Assembly (NCBI RefSeq): GCF_037908215.1
Contig: NZ_JBBLZC010000005.1
Coordinates: 1 to 64,000 of the forward strand
Length of the DNA stretch: 64,000 bases
Direction: 5' to 3'
From: Benzoatithermus flavus
GTDB taxonomy: Bacteria > Pseudomonadota > Alphaproteobacteria > Geminicoccales > Geminicoccaceae
Below the pieces are notes generated by a model. It worked only from the letters and a program-made list of their open reading frames with translations. It did not search any database and was not told the origin of the DNA. This document shows positions 28,175 to 39,597 of this stretch, piece after piece (positions within the stretch are counted from its first letter, which is position 1; the number at the start of each line of letters is the position of its first letter). A program made the position numbers and the translations under genes.

Positions 28175-29422
28175 TCAGACCGGACGCACCAGCACGTGCC
28201 GCTTCTTGCCGGCCGAGAGCTTGAGGTGGCCGCCCCTGAGGGCATCCATGTCGACCACGAGCGTCTCGTCGTCGACGCGCTCGTCGTTGAGCCTGGCCCC
28301 GCCGCCGCGCACGAGCCGGCGCGCGTCGCTGTTGGAGGCCGCGAGGCCTGAGAGGAACAGAAGCTCGATGAAGGGCAGCCCCGCCGCGAGCCGTGCCGCG
28401 TCGCACTCGACGACCGGCAGACCCTCGATGCCCTCGCCCGCGCCCTCGAACACCGCGCGCGCCGCCGCGGCCGCCGCTTCCGCCGCATCCACGCCGTGGC
28501 AGAGCCTGGTCGCCTCGTAGGCCAGGACCTTCTTGGCCTCGTTGAGCTCGGCCCCTTCGAGCGCCTCGAGGCGGGCGATCTCGTCCAGCGGCAGCTCGGT
28601 GAAGAGCCGCAAGAATCGGCCGACGTCGGCGTCCTCGGTGTTGCGCCAAAACTGCCAGTATTCGAAAGCCGTCCGCTTCGTAGCGTCGAGCCAGACCGCG
28701 CCCTGGGCGGTCTTGCCCATTTTCTGGCCCGAGGCCGTCGTGATGAGCGGGGTCGTGAGCCCGAACAGGTGGCGGCCGTCGACGCGGCGGCCGAGCTCGA
28801 CCCCGTTGACGATGTTGCCCCACTGGTCCGAGCCGCCCATCTGGAGCACGCAGCCGTAGCGGCGCGACAGCTCGAGAAAATCGTAGGCCTGCATCACCAT
28901 GTAGTTGAACTCGAGCAGGGTGAGCGGCTGCTCGCGCTCGAGCCGGAGTCGCACCGAATCGAAGGTGAGCATCCGGTTGATGGTGAAGTGCGTGCCGAAG
29001 TCGCGTAAGAATGGGATGTAGAGGAGTCGGTCCAGCCACTCGGCATTGTCGACCAGGATCGCCGTGTCGCCGTCGAAATCGAGGAACTTCGCGAGCGAGG
29101 CCTGAATGCCGGCCTTGTTGGCCTCGATCTGCGCCTCCGAGAGGAGCTGACGGCTCTCGTCTTTGCCCGAGGGATCGCCGACCTTGGTGGTACCGCCGCC
29201 GACCAGCGCTATCGCCTTGTGGCCGTGCCGCTGCAGGTGGCGCAGCATCATGATGCTGACGAGATGGCCGATATGCAGGCTGTCGGCGGTGCAGTCGAAG
29301 CCGACATAGGCCGTGACCGGCTTCGCGGCCGCGAGCGCATCCAGCGCCTCCGGATCGGTGCACTGGTGGATGAAGCCGCGCGCCGCGAAGGTGCGCAAGA
29401 GCTCGGAACGGAAGCCGGTCAT
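28175..29422 (-). CDS. tyrS: Tyrosine-tRNA ligase
   Basis: A 415-residue class I synthetase charging tRNA-Tyr. Landmarks are YVGFDCTADSLHIGHL (HIGH motif at residues 50-53), VGGGTTKVGDPSGK, the tyrosine pocket NYMVMQAYDFLEL, QMGGSDQWGNIVNG and a KMSKS-type loop written KMGKTAQGAVW. An S4-like RNA-binding domain closes the protein (ARRLVRGGGARLNDE). Length and motifs are those of the bacterial TyrS family. The downstream neighbour on the same strand is the 3' end of the AsmA copy, facing it. Confidence 0.97.
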   Translation of the reverse strand: MTGFRSELLRTFAARGFIHQCTDPEALDALAAAKPVTAYVGFDCTADSLHIGHLVSIMMLRHLQRHGHKAIALVGGGTTKVGDPSGKDESRQLLSEAQIEANKAGIQASLAKFLDFDGDTAILVDNAEWLDRLLYIPFLRDFGTHFTINRMLTFDSVRLRLEREQPLTLLEFNYMVMQAYDFLELSRRYGCVLQMGGSDQWGNIVNGVELGRRVDGRHLFGLTTPLITTASGQKMGKTAQGAVWLDATKRTAFEYWQFWRNTEDADVGRFLRLFTELPLDEIARLEALEGAELNEAKKVLAYEATRLCHGVDAAEAAAAAARAVFEGAGEGIEGLPVVECDAARLAAGLPFIELLFLSGLAASNSDARRLVRGGGARLNDERVDDETLVVDMDALRGGHLKLSAGKKRHVLVRPV

Positions 29423-29466
29423 CGTCTGCTCGCGTGAGGGAGGATCGCGTTCGTGAGCTGGCCGGC

Positions 29467-30135
29467 CTAGCGCGCCAGCGCCAGCGGCCGGTCGGCGGGC
29501 TTCAGGCGCTTGTCGAGATAGGCCTCGCAGACCTGCTCGAACTCGTCCATCTGCTGGCTGAAATAGTGATCCGCGCCCTCGATGCAGTGGTAGTCGATCG
29601 TGATGCCGCGTTGCTGCGAGAGCTTGTTGACCAGCTTCACCACCGATTCCGGCGGGCTCACCGTGTCCCGCTCGCCGTGCACGATCAGGCCCGAGGCGGG
29701 GCAGGGAGCGAGGAAGCTGAAGTCGTACATGTTGGCCGGCAGGCTTGCGCACATGAAGCCCACGATCTCGGGCCGGCGCATCAGGAGCTGCATGGCGATC
29801 CAGGCCCCGAACGAGAAGCCCGCCACCCAGCAGCCGGTGCTGTTCGGGTTGTGGGTCTGCATCCAGTCCAGCGCCGCCGCCGCGTCGCGCAGCTCGCCCT
29901 GGCCGTGGTCGAACATGCCCTGCGAGCGGCCCACGCCGCGGAAGTTGAACCGCAGCACCGAGAAGCCGCGCCGCGCGAACATGTGGAACATGCTGTAGAC
30001 GATGCGGTTGTTCATCGTCCCGCCGTGCAGCGGGTGCGGATGCAGGATGAGGGCGAGCGGCGGCGTCGGTCCCTCGCCGTGGACGTAGCGGCCTTCCAGC
30101 CGCCCGTCGGAGCCGTTGAAGATCACCTCGGGCAT
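29467..30135 (-). CDS. Alpha/beta hydrolase (COG2945-type)
   Basis: A 222-residue alpha/beta hydrolase. It has the HPHPLHGGTMNNRIV oxyanion-region motif, RFNFRGVGRSQG, the nucleophile elbow GFSFGAW (Ser), an acid in HGERDTVSPPE and the histidine in GADHYFSQQ. This family is annotated as predicted esterases or dienelactone-hydrolase-like proteins without a known substrate. The ATG follows GGAG at good distance. It precedes tyrS by 44 bases on the same strand, so the two may be co-transcribed. Confidence 0.9.
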   Translation of the reverse strand: MPEVIFNGSDGRLEGRYVHGEGPTPPLALILHPHPLHGGTMNNRIVYSMFHMFARRGFSVLRFNFRGVGRSQGMFDHGQGELRDAAAALDWMQTHNPNSTGCWVAGFSFGAWIAMQLLMRRPEIVGFMCASLPANMYDFSFLAPCPASGLIVHGERDTVSPPESVVKLVNKLSQQRGITIDYHCIEGADHYFSQQMDEFEQVCEAYLDKRLKPADRPLALAR

Positions 30136-30217
30136 ACTCGTCTCCAGCGCACGATCGCTCGGTCCCGTCGGCTCCGGACGACCCCCGCGCGGTCGTCGCG
30201 ACGAACCGGGCCTGACG

Positions 30218-30244
30218 TTGACCGACCCGCACCCTATGTATATT
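30218..30244 (+). promoter_or_regulatory. Possible promoter for cysE
   Basis: TTGACC (30218-30223) and TATATT (30239-30244) lie 15 bases apart in an AT-rich island of the 234-base divergent region before cysE. The spacing is short, so TATTGG two bases on could serve instead. Support is by consensus only. Confidence 0.35.
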
Positions 30245-30369
30245 GGTCAGGACGCTCGCTCTGTCGCGAAGGTGCCAGAGCCCGTACCCGGCAGCACCCC
30301 CACAGCGGGCGCGCAGGATCGGGCCTGGCCGGCACGAGAGCGACCGGGTGATATAACAGGCCAGGACCG

Positions 30370-31068
<699 letters not shown>

Positions 31069-31086
31069 GCCCGACCTTCCGGGCCG

Positions 31087-32187
31087 ATGCCCGAGCGTCG
31101 CCGCGCCTATCTCGACTGGAACGCCACCGCCAGGGTCCGCCCCGAGGTGGTGGCCGCCATGGTCGAGGCCATGGCCGTTCCCGGCAACCCGTCTTCGATC
31201 CACCGCGAGGGCCGGGCGGCACGGAGCCTCGTCGAAGCCGCCCGCCGCAGGCTCGCCGAGCGGCTCGCCGTCGCTTCCGACCGCTTGATCTTCACGAGCG
31301 GCGGCACGGAAGCGAACCATCTGGCGCTGCTGGGCTTTCCCGGTCCCCGGCTCGTCTCGACGATCGAGCACCCTTCCGTGCTCGCCGCCGACTCCGAAGC
31401 CGCCCGGGTCCCCGTCGACGTGGAGGGCCGTCTGGACCTTGCCGCCTTCGCCCGCCTGCTCGCGGAGCGGCGACCGGCGATCGCTTCGGTGATGCTCGCC
31501 AACAACGAGACCGGCGTGATCCAGCCCGTCGTCGAAGCTGGGCAGCTCGCGCACGCCGTCGGCTGCCTCCTCCACGTCGACGCCGTCCAGGCCTTCGGCA
31601 AGCTGCCCTTCACGCTCCCCGACCTCGGCGCCGATCTCCTCACCGTCTCCGCCCACAAGCTCGGCGGCCCGCCCGGCGTGGGCGCTCTCGTTCTGCGCGA
31701 AGGTCTCGATCCTATCCCCCTCCAGCGCGGCGGCGGCCAGGAGCAGCGCCGCCGCGCCGGCACGGAGAACCTCCCCGGCATCGTGGGCTTCGCCGCCGCC
31801 TCGGGCATCGAGACCGACTGGCACCGCATCCGTGCTCTACGCGACCGTCTCGAGGCCGGTGCGCGCGCCGTCCGTCCCGATGCCGTCGTCGCGGGTGCTG
31901 CGGCCGACCGCCTTCCCAACACCACCTGCCTTCTCACGCCCGGCCTCGACGCTTCGACCCAACTCATGGCGCTCGACCTCGCCGGCGTCGCCGTCAGCAG
32001 CGGCTCGGCCTGCTTCTCGGGCAAGGTCGGCCCATCGCACGTGCTCGCCGCGATGGGCATCCCGCCCGAGCGCGCCCGCTGCGCCATCCGCATCAGCCTC
32101 GGCTGGGCCACCGAGGACGCCGACATCGACCTGTTTCTCGCCGCCTACGCCGCCCTGCCGCATCGTCGCGGCGTCACGGAAACCTGA
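31087..32187 (+). CDS. Cysteine desulfurase, NifS/IscS family
   Basis: A 366-residue PLP enzyme releasing sulfur from cysteine as a persulfide. It shows YLDWNATARVRPEV, TSGGTEANHLAL, EHPSVLAA, NNETGVIQPV, the PLP lysine in SAHKLGGPPGVGAL and the catalytic Cys in SSGSACFSGKVGPSHVL. This is the class I (NifS/IscS) pattern, different from SufS at 36.7 kb. No iscR, iscU or iscA follows, so it may feed tRNA thiolation or the molybdenum enzymes rather than a local Isc assembly line. That role is inference. Confidence 0.93.
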   Translation: MPERRRAYLDWNATARVRPEVVAAMVEAMAVPGNPSSIHREGRAARSLVEAARRRLAERLAVASDRLIFTSGGTEANHLALLGFPGPRLVSTIEHPSVLAADSEAARVPVDVEGRLDLAAFARLLAERRPAIASVMLANNETGVIQPVVEAGQLAHAVGCLLHVDAVQAFGKLPFTLPDLGADLLTVSAHKLGGPPGVGALVLREGLDPIPLQRGGGQEQRRRAGTENLPGIVGFAAASGIETDWHRIRALRDRLEAGARAVRPDAVVAGAAADRLPNTTCLLTPGLDASTQLMALDLAGVAVSSGSACFSGKVGPSHVLAAMGIPPERARCAIRISLGWATEDADIDLFLAAYAALPHRRGVTET

Positions 32188-32311
32188 GCCATGGCAGAGG
32201 CCGCCGCCATGGCGGTGCAGCATCGGCGCCACGGACAGGCGGCGATCGGGCTTCGGCTGTGGCGGTATCGGGCGTGATGCTCATCGAGAGCACGGGTCGG
32301 TCGGCGGGCTC

Positions 32312-32713
32312 CTATTCCTCGCGCGGCTCGAGCTCGAGGGCGGCCGAGTTGAGACAGTAACGCAGGCCCGTAGGCTCCGGACCGTCCGGGAAGACATGAC
32401 CGAGATGGGCGTCGCAGCGCGCGCACAGGACCTCGGTGCGGCGCATGAAGAAGCTCCGGTCCTCCTTGGTCGCCACGGCGTCCGCCGCGATCGGCGCCCA
32501 GAAGCTCGGCCAGCCCGTGCCGCTCTCGTACTTGGTCGAGCTGTCGAACAGAGGCTGGCCGCAGCAGACGCAGCGATAGACGCCGGGGATCTTCGTGCTC
32601 CAGTACCGGCCGGTGAAGGCGCGCTCGGTGCCGTGCTCGCGCGTGATCCTGTACGCCTCCGGCGACAGTTCCGCCCGCCACTCTTCATCGCTCTTGACGA
32701 TCTTCTCGGTCAT
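32312..32713 (-). CDS. msrB: Peptide-methionine (R)-S-oxide reductase
   Basis: A 133-residue MsrB repairing methionine-R-sulfoxide. The zinc-binding cysteines are in YRCVCCGQPLF and LCARCDAHLGHVF, and the catalytic Cys lies in RYCLNSAAL. Substrate motifs GTGWPSFW and FTGRYW are present. It stands alone between the desulfurase and maiA. Length matches single-domain cytosolic MsrB. Confidence 0.97.
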   Translation of the reverse strand: MTEKIVKSDEEWRAELSPEAYRITREHGTERAFTGRYWSTKIPGVYRCVCCGQPLFDSSTKYESGTGWPSFWAPIAADAVATKEDRSFFMRRTEVLCARCDAHLGHVFPDGPEPTGLRYCLNSAALELEPREE

Positions 32714-32801
32714 TGCGCAATCCTCGCTTCCGGCACGATGCCTCTTAGATAGGCCGGCGGCACGGACCGACCAACCACGACCTGCGGCGGGATGAACGCG
32801 G

Positions 32802-33434
32802 ATGCGGCTCTATGATTATTGGCGGAGCTCGGCGGCCTACCGTGTCCGCATCGCTCTCAACCTCAAAGGGATCTCTTACGAGCAGGTGCCGGTCAACCTC
32901 AGGAGCGGCGGGCAGCGCACGCTCGACTACACGAGCAAGAACCCGCAAGGGCTCGTGCCGACGCTCGAGGACGGCGGGGCGCACCTGACCCAGTCGCTCG
33001 CGATCATCGAGTATCTCGACGAGACTCATCCCGAGCCGCCGCTCCTGCCGAAGGAGCCCCTGGCGCGAGCGCAGGTGCGGGCCATGGCCCAACTCGTCGC
33101 CTGCGAGATCCATCCTTTGAACAATCTGCGCGTCCTGCAGCGCCTCGAGCACCGGCTGGGCCTCGACGAGCGCGAGATCAGCAGCTGGTATCGGCACTGG
33201 ATCAACGAGGGTTTCGCGGCGCTCGAAGCCCGGCTCAAGACCACCGCCGGCCGCTACGCCTTCGGGGACAGCGTCACCCTGGTCGACCTCTGTCTCGTGC
33301 CGCAGCTCTACAACGCCAGGCGCTATCGCTGCGATCTCGTGCCGTTCCCGACCATCTGCCGGGTCGAGGAGGCTTGCCAGGCGCTGCCGGCCTTCGACGC
33401 CGCAAGGCCGGAACGGCAGCCCGACGCGGCGTAG
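32802..33434 (+). CDS. maiA: Maleylacetoacetate isomerase (zeta-class GST)
   Basis: A 210-residue glutathione transferase of the zeta class, which isomerises maleylacetoacetate in tyrosine/phenylalanine breakdown with glutathione. The N-terminal thioredoxin fold has YDYWRSSAAYRVRIALNLKG (SSCAYRVR-type motif, Ala replacing Cys), NPQGLVPTLEDG and LTQSLAIIEYLDE; the helical domain carries the conserved LVPQLYNARRY. No other tyrosine-degradation gene is near. The Cys of the SSC motif is Ala here, but the catalytic Ser is kept. Confidence 0.92.
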   Translation: MRLYDYWRSSAAYRVRIALNLKGISYEQVPVNLRSGGQRTLDYTSKNPQGLVPTLEDGGAHLTQSLAIIEYLDETHPEPPLLPKEPLARAQVRAMAQLVACEIHPLNNLRVLQRLEHRLGLDEREISSWYRHWINEGFAALEARLKTTAGRYAFGDSVTLVDLCLVPQLYNARRYRCDLVPFPTICRVEEACQALPAFDAARPERQPDAA

Positions 33435-34003
33435 CCACCGCAAAATGCTGTTATAGCGCGATTTTCGCGATCCTGGATTCGTTCGGGGCGGCCGCCTGCG
33501 AAGGGGACGCGAGCGAGCGTCGTGTGAGCGGGCGGTTGCGGCACGGCTCGGGCCATGGGGGAAGGCGGCAGCGGGTCCGGCAGGCCGGTGATCGGGCAAG
33601 AGGTCGTTCTCGGGTCGGGGCAGGAGCAGTTGAGTAGTTTATAGGAATACGGGCCGGATGCCCGATAGAGCGAAAACCAGAGACAGGGCGGGCCCGGCGC
33701 CGAAGTGGCAGGCATCCCGCGCTGGCTCCCGATCCCATTGGCGCAACGACAGCTCCAACACTTTTCGGCTTGGTCATCGAGAACAAGAGCCTCCTCGAAA
33801 TCGTTCGTGCAGTTTTCGATTCACCGGACGCATGTTCCTTCCCAGAAGGTCGTCTCGGATTGATTAGGTATTATATCCTAGCCTATGTCCGAAGGCAACC
33901 GGAGGCATGGTACGGTAAGGCGGAGGCGATTCGGGCGGCAGGCGGGGAGACGAGATCGGCGCCCAGCACCCAACCCGTTTGACGAGCTCGGCTGAGCCCG
34001 CCG
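33435..34003. other. Intergenic stretch, partly AT-rich
   Basis: Between maiA and the substrate-binding protein gene no gene is supported. The part at about 33640-33900 is clearly less GC-rich than its surroundings. A plus-strand frame at 33770-33982 (70 codons, TTG start, with LGLIRYYILAYVRRQPEAWYGK) is the most protein-like, but lacks a ribosome site and a known family. The composition shift may mark an old insertion or a regulatory region. Confidence 0.4.
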
Positions 34004-35221
34004 TCAGCCGCTCTTCGCCACCAGCGGGCACCCACCCCGATCGAGCGGCCGGAACGCCTCCTCCGCTGGGATCGTGCGCACCAGCTTGTAGTAATCCCAG
34101 TGCCCCGTCGACTCGGCCGGGCTCTTGACCTCGAACAGATACATCGGATGGAGCTTGCGGCCATCGGCCCGGATCACTCCCTTGCCGAACAAAGGGTCGT
34201 CGGTTGGCAGCTCCTTCATCTTCGCCACCACCGCCGCCCCGGCATCGGTCTCGGCCGCCCGGACCGCCTTGAGGTAGTGCAGCACCGCCGCGTACACACC
34301 GGCCTGGTATTGGTTCGGCGGCCGACCACCGAACCGAGCGGTGAAGCGGGCGCTGAAAGCGCGGGTGCCCTCGTTCAGATCCCAGTAGAACGGCTCGACG
34401 AACCGGAGGCCCTGCGCCGCCTCGAGCCCGAGGCCATGGACGGTGGTGATATCGGACAGCAGGCTCACGAGCCGCTGGCCGCTGGTGAGCAGCCCGAACT
34501 CGCGGGCCTGCTTGATCGCGTTGCTGGTGTCGGCCCCGGCGTTGGCGAGGCCGACCACCTTGGCCCCTGACGCCTTTGCCGCCTGCAGGAAGGAGGAGAA
34601 GTCGGCCGTGTTCAGCGGGTGCCGCACCGCACCCAGCACCTTGCCGCCGCTGGCGTCGACAACCTCCGTGGTCTGCGCCTCGAGGTCGTGGCCGAACACG
34701 TAGTCGGCGGTGATGAAGAACCAGCTGTCGCCGCCCGCTTCGACCATCGCCTTGCCGGTGCCGTGGGCGAGCGCCCAGGTGTCGTAGGTCCAGTGCACCG
34801 TGTTGGGCGAGCAGGCGTCGCCGGTGAGCCGGGCCGAGCCGCCGCTGGAGACCAGGAGGGCCTTATCCTGCCGGCGGACGATGTCGCTGACGGCGAGCGT
34901 CACCGAGGAGGTCGGGACGTCGACGATCGCGTCGACGCCCTCGAGGTCGATCCAGCGCTTGGCGATCTCGGCGCCGATGTCGGGCTTGTTCTGGTGGTCG
35001 GCGGCGACCACCTCGATCCGCACGCCGGGTGCCACCTCGCCAAGATCCTCGACGGCCATCCCCGTTGCGACGACCGAACCTCGGCCGCCGCCATCGGCGT
35101 AGGGGCCGGACTGGTCGTTCAGGACGCCGATCTTGACCACATTGTCCGAGACGTCGGCCTCGGCGTTGCCAAGCACAAGCGCAAGCAGGCCAGCGGGGCC
35201 GAGGATCGCGATGCGGGCCAT
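34004..35221 (-). CDS. ABC transporter substrate-binding protein (Liv type)
   Basis: A 405-residue periplasmic binding protein of the branched-chain amino acid/amide (type I) class. A signal peptide (about residues 1-22, ILGPAGLLALVLGNAEA) precedes VVKIGVLNDQSGPYAD, MAVEDLG, VDAIVDVPTSSVTLAV and WFFITADYVFGHDLE. Related proteins bind amino acids, amides, urea or aromatic acids; the ligand here is not predictable. No permease or ATPase gene lies nearby, so it is an orphan relying on a distant transporter. Two Cys (one in GDACSPNTVHW) may form a disulfide. Confidence 0.93.
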   Translation of the reverse strand: MARIAILGPAGLLALVLGNAEADVSDNVVKIGVLNDQSGPYADGGGRGSVVATGMAVEDLGEVAPGVRIEVVAADHQNKPDIGAEIAKRWIDLEGVDAIVDVPTSSVTLAVSDIVRRQDKALLVSSGGSARLTGDACSPNTVHWTYDTWALAHGTGKAMVEAGGDSWFFITADYVFGHDLEAQTTEVVDASGGKVLGAVRHPLNTADFSSFLQAAKASGAKVVGLANAGADTSNAIKQAREFGLLTSGQRLVSLLSDITTVHGLGLEAAQGLRFVEPFYWDLNEGTRAFSARFTARFGGRPPNQYQAGVYAAVLHYLKAVRAAETDAGAAVVAKMKELPTDDPLFGKGVIRADGRKLHPMYLFEVKSPAESTGHWDYYKLVRTIPAEEAFRPLDRGGCPLVAKSG

Positions 35222-35563
35222 GGCTCCTTCCTCCGTTGGTCACCCGCCCGGAACAGCGGTCAGTCCATGCGAGGGTAGGCCCATGGGCCCCAGCGGGAAA
35301 TGGGCATTCGCGTTAGCTTGGGAGAGGAAGCCTACCAGGCGTCCGCGGCGAGCGTCCTGATGACATCGGCCTCTCGGACGGGATGGCCGCCGTCCGCCGT
35401 AACGGTCATGAATATCCGGGTTAACATCCCATTAGCCCCGACTGCAGCCAGAGGCACAAGCGCTCGGCTCTCACCCTCCCGGCGCGCGGGCTCGTCTTGC
35501 GGCAGTGGATCGAAGAAGCTGTCGAGCGCGTGCGGCTCGCCCCTGAGGTGCGGTCGGGGCCTC
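35222..35563. other. Intergenic stretch between SBP gene and hicB
   Basis: No gene is supported. A minus-strand frame at about 35332-35500 (FFDPLPQDEPARREGES, then LVPLAAVGANGMLTRIFMTVTADGG) reads like a decayed protein end but has no start and no known family. The hicAB unit reads towards it, so it may hold debris brought with the toxin-antitoxin pair. Confidence 0.4.
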
Positions 35564-35794
35564 TCAAGCCACCCATCGCGTGGCATAGATGGCTGGCCGA
35601 TAGCGTGGCTCGGGGATCGGGTCTCCGTGCTCGCGAGCGCTCTCGAGCCACGCCTGCATGGCGATCCGAACCTCGGCCAATACCTCTTCCGGCCTATCGC
35701 CATGTGCCGAGCAGAACTTCAGATCGGGCACATCCGCGATCCAGCAGGCGTCCTCGTCCGACCAGAACAGGTCGATGTGGTCGTGGTGTTGCAT
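35564..35794 (-). CDS. hicB: HicB-family antitoxin
   Basis: A 76-residue HicB-type protein: partial RNase H fold with DLFWSDEDACWIADVPDLKFCSAHGDRPEEVLAEVRIA-like spacing, i.e. a beta hairpin, the ADVPDL turn and a helix, followed by AMQAWLESARE. HicB neutralises HicA and usually represses the operon. No C-terminal DNA-binding domain is present, as in short HicB forms. The ATG is two bases after hicA; a GTG overlapping the hicA stop is an alternative. Confidence 0.85.
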   Translation of the reverse strand: MQHHDHIDLFWSDEDACWIADVPDLKFCSAHGDRPEEVLAEVRIAMQAWLESAREHGDPIPEPRYRPAIYATRWVA

Positions 35795-35796
35795 CG

Positions 35797-36051
35797 TCAC
35801 TGCCCCAGCGTCGGGCCGAACTCCTCGACGATGTCGACGAGCTGATCGATCTGGTAGCGTTTTGCCTGTCCGTTCCTGTCGGGCCGGAGGTCGAGCCTCG
35901 CCGGTCGGTGGCTCGGGTGCCGCCAGATCCGGTGGCTGCCGGACTGACGGTCGAACTCGAAACCGAACGCTTCCGCCAGACGCTCCAGGTCCGCGAACCG
36001 GATGTTGCGGTTTCCTCCGAGGATAGCCCGCCATGTGTCGGCTGGGTTCAT
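35797..36051 (-). CDS. hicA: HicA-family mRNA interferase toxin
   Basis: An 84-residue HicA toxin with the double-stranded-RNA-binding-like fold; the active histidine is His40 in SGSHRIWRHP (family GSHxxxxHP). The N-terminus ADTWRAILGGNRNIRFADLERLAEAFGF is longer than the minimal HicA. HicA cleaves mRNA when freed from HicB. It is upstream of hicB as in most hicAB loci. Pairing with a matching HicB on the same strand makes the call firm. Confidence 0.86.
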   Translation of the reverse strand: MNPADTWRAILGGNRNIRFADLERLAEAFGFEFDRQSGSHRIWRHPSHRPARLDLRPDRNGQAKRYQIDQLVDIVEEFGPTLGQ

Positions 36052-36239
36052 ACCGCCTGATCCTCGACGGCATCCGGCTATGTCCAGAGGGCGGTGCCGA
36101 TCACTTTTTTACGTGGGGCAATGACCCAAGCACCCCAGGCTTCTTCAAGGTGCCCAGTTCTGAAAGGCTCTTTCCGGAATCCGGGAATCTCGGGGGAACC
36201 GCCTGTCTCACGAGAGGGCGAGACCACCGCAAGTTCGCC

Positions 36240-36668
36240 TCAGCCGCCAGGGGCCAGCTTTCCCTCCAAGGCCTCGCGGAGCGCCTCGAAGGGGAGCAGC
36301 ACGCATTCGTGCCGGCTCTTCACGGCCTTGACGGGCGCGAACATGGCGAGCTCGGGCCAGACCGGCGCCACGGCCTCGCCGGCGAGGAGGCGGCGCAGCT
36401 CCGTGGCCGCCCGCTCGATCTCCGCCGGTTCGGCGCCGACGGCGCGCTGGCCGATCACGGAAGCTGCGGCCTGGGTAAGGAGACAGCCGCGCGTCTTCTG
36501 GGCGAGGGCTGCAATCCGCTCGCCGGCCAGCTTCAGGTCGATGGTGATGCGATCGCCGCACAAAGGGTTGTCGCAGGTGACCGAGCGGTCGGGCGCTTCC
36601 AGGCGGCCGTGGGCGTGGTTGGCCTTGGCCTCGGCGATGATCGCGTCGTTGTAGAGCTTCTCCGTCAT
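36240..36668 (-). CDS. sufU: SufU/NifU-like Fe-S or sulfur-transfer protein
   Basis: A 142-residue SufU-type protein. The zinc/Fe-S ligands are visible: Cys in SVTCDNPLCGDRI, Asp in the same motif and a further Cys in KTRGCLLTQAAAS, with a late Cys in RHECVLLPF. SufU accepts persulfide sulfur from SufS. It lies 11 bases downstream of sufS in the same unit. No sufB, sufC or sufD occurs in the window. The Cys in the middle sits in GCLLTQA, close to the family GCxIS. Confidence 0.93.
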   Translation of the reverse strand: MTEKLYNDAIIAEAKANHAHGRLEAPDRSVTCDNPLCGDRITIDLKLAGERIAALAQKTRGCLLTQAAASVIGQRAVGAEPAEIERAATELRRLLAGEAVAPVWPELAMFAPVKAVKSRHECVLLPFEALREALEGKLAPGG

Positions 36669-36679
36669 GGGTCCGGAAC

Positions 36680-37890
36680 CTAGCGCAGCCGGCGGATGAC
36701 GGTATCGAGCCCTTCGATCAGGGCATCCACGTCGGCCGCGTCGTTGTAGGGGGCGAGGCTCGCGCGTACGGTGGCGGGAAGGTCGAACGCGTCCATGAGC
36801 GGCTGCGCGCAATGATGCCCGCCCCGGAGCGCCAGGCCGAACTCGTCGAGCATCTGGCAGACGTCGTGGGGATGGATGCCTTCGACCGCGAACGAGACCA
36901 CGCCGATGCGCGCTTGCGTTCCGACGGGGCCGACGATGCGCACCCCATCCAGGCTCTGCAGGCCCTCCAGGGTGCGGGCCGTGAGCTCGATCTCCTGCCG
37001 GCCCAGGGCCGCCCAGTCGAGCGTGGCGAGCCAGGCGGCGGCGGCACCCATGCCGATGACCGGCCCGATGGGGGGTGTTCCCGCCTCGAACCGGTGCGGC
37101 GGGGGCGCATAGGTCGAGCGCTCGATCTCGACCCTGCGGATCATCTCGCCGCCGCCGAGGAACGGCGGCAGGTCCAGGAGCAGATCCTTCCTGACCCAGA
37201 GAGCGCCCGCACCCGTGGGCCCGAACATCTTGTGCGCCGAGAAGGCGTAGAGGTCGCAGCCGAGAGTCTGGACGTCGAGCGGGCCGTGCGCTGCCCGCTG
37301 CGCGCCGTCCAGGAGCAGCAGGGCCCCTACCGCGTCCGCGGCGTCGCGTAAGGCTCCGACGTCGGTGACGGCACCCGTGACGTTGGAGGCGTGGGTCACG
37401 GCGATGATCCGCGTGCGCCCGGTGACGAGATCATCGAGCCGGTCGCAGGCGAGGCGCCCTTCGGGCGTCACCGGAATCGCCCGCACCCTGGCCCCGGTAC
37501 GCGCGGCCGCCATCTGCCAGGGAACGATGTTGCTGTGGTGCTCGAGCTCGGAGATCAGGATCTCGTCGCCGGGACGGAGCCGGAGGGCGAGGGCATGTGC
37601 TGCCGTGTTGATGGCGAGCGTGCAGCCGCTCGTGAAGATCACCTCGTCCGGGTCGGAAGCACCGATATAGGCCGCGACCTCCTGGCGCGCCTTCTGAAAG
37701 GCGGTGGTGGCCTCGTCGGCGAGCCGGTAGACGCCGCGCTTGACGTTGGCGCGGGCGCGGGTCTCGAAATGCCACAAGGCCTCGGCCGCCGCCCGGCAGA
37801 TCTGCCCGGTGGCGGCGTTGTCGAGATAGTGGAACGGCGTGCCTTGCTGCGCCGCGAAGATCGGGAACTGGGCGCGGAGCCCGGCCGTGC

Positions 37891-37894
<4 letters not shown>
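36680..37894 (-). CDS. sufS: Cysteine desulfurase SufS
   Basis: A 404-residue class II cysteine desulfurase. It shows YLDNAATGQ, RGVYRLADEAT, FTSGCTLAINTAA, ISELEHHSNIVPWQ, the PLP lysine in AFSAHKMFGPTGAG and the catalytic Cys in RGGHHCAQPLM. SufS passes sulfur to SufU/SufBCD. Its ATG overlaps the stop of the upstream Mo-cofactor gene by four bases (ATGA), so sulfur mobilisation and molybdenum cofactor synthesis are translated from one message. Sulfur delivery to a Mo enzyme is an inference from this coupling. Confidence 0.96.
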
Positions 37895-39507
<1,613 letters not shown>

Positions 39508-39597
39508 TCCCTGTCCCTGGCTGTTCCCTCGCATATATAGCGAGCGGAGCTATCCGGGGCGAGAGCGGGGCGGTACCGGACCAGGAGGAATCGCGGC

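Noticed and set aside
30218..30260. IscR/Rrf2-type binding site before cysE
   Set aside because: TATATTGGTCAGGAC has a faint likeness only, is not palindromic and no iscR gene is present.
33770..33982. Seventy-codon frame as a real gene
   Set aside because: TTG start without ribosome site and no recognised family; kept only as an observation in the intergenic entry.
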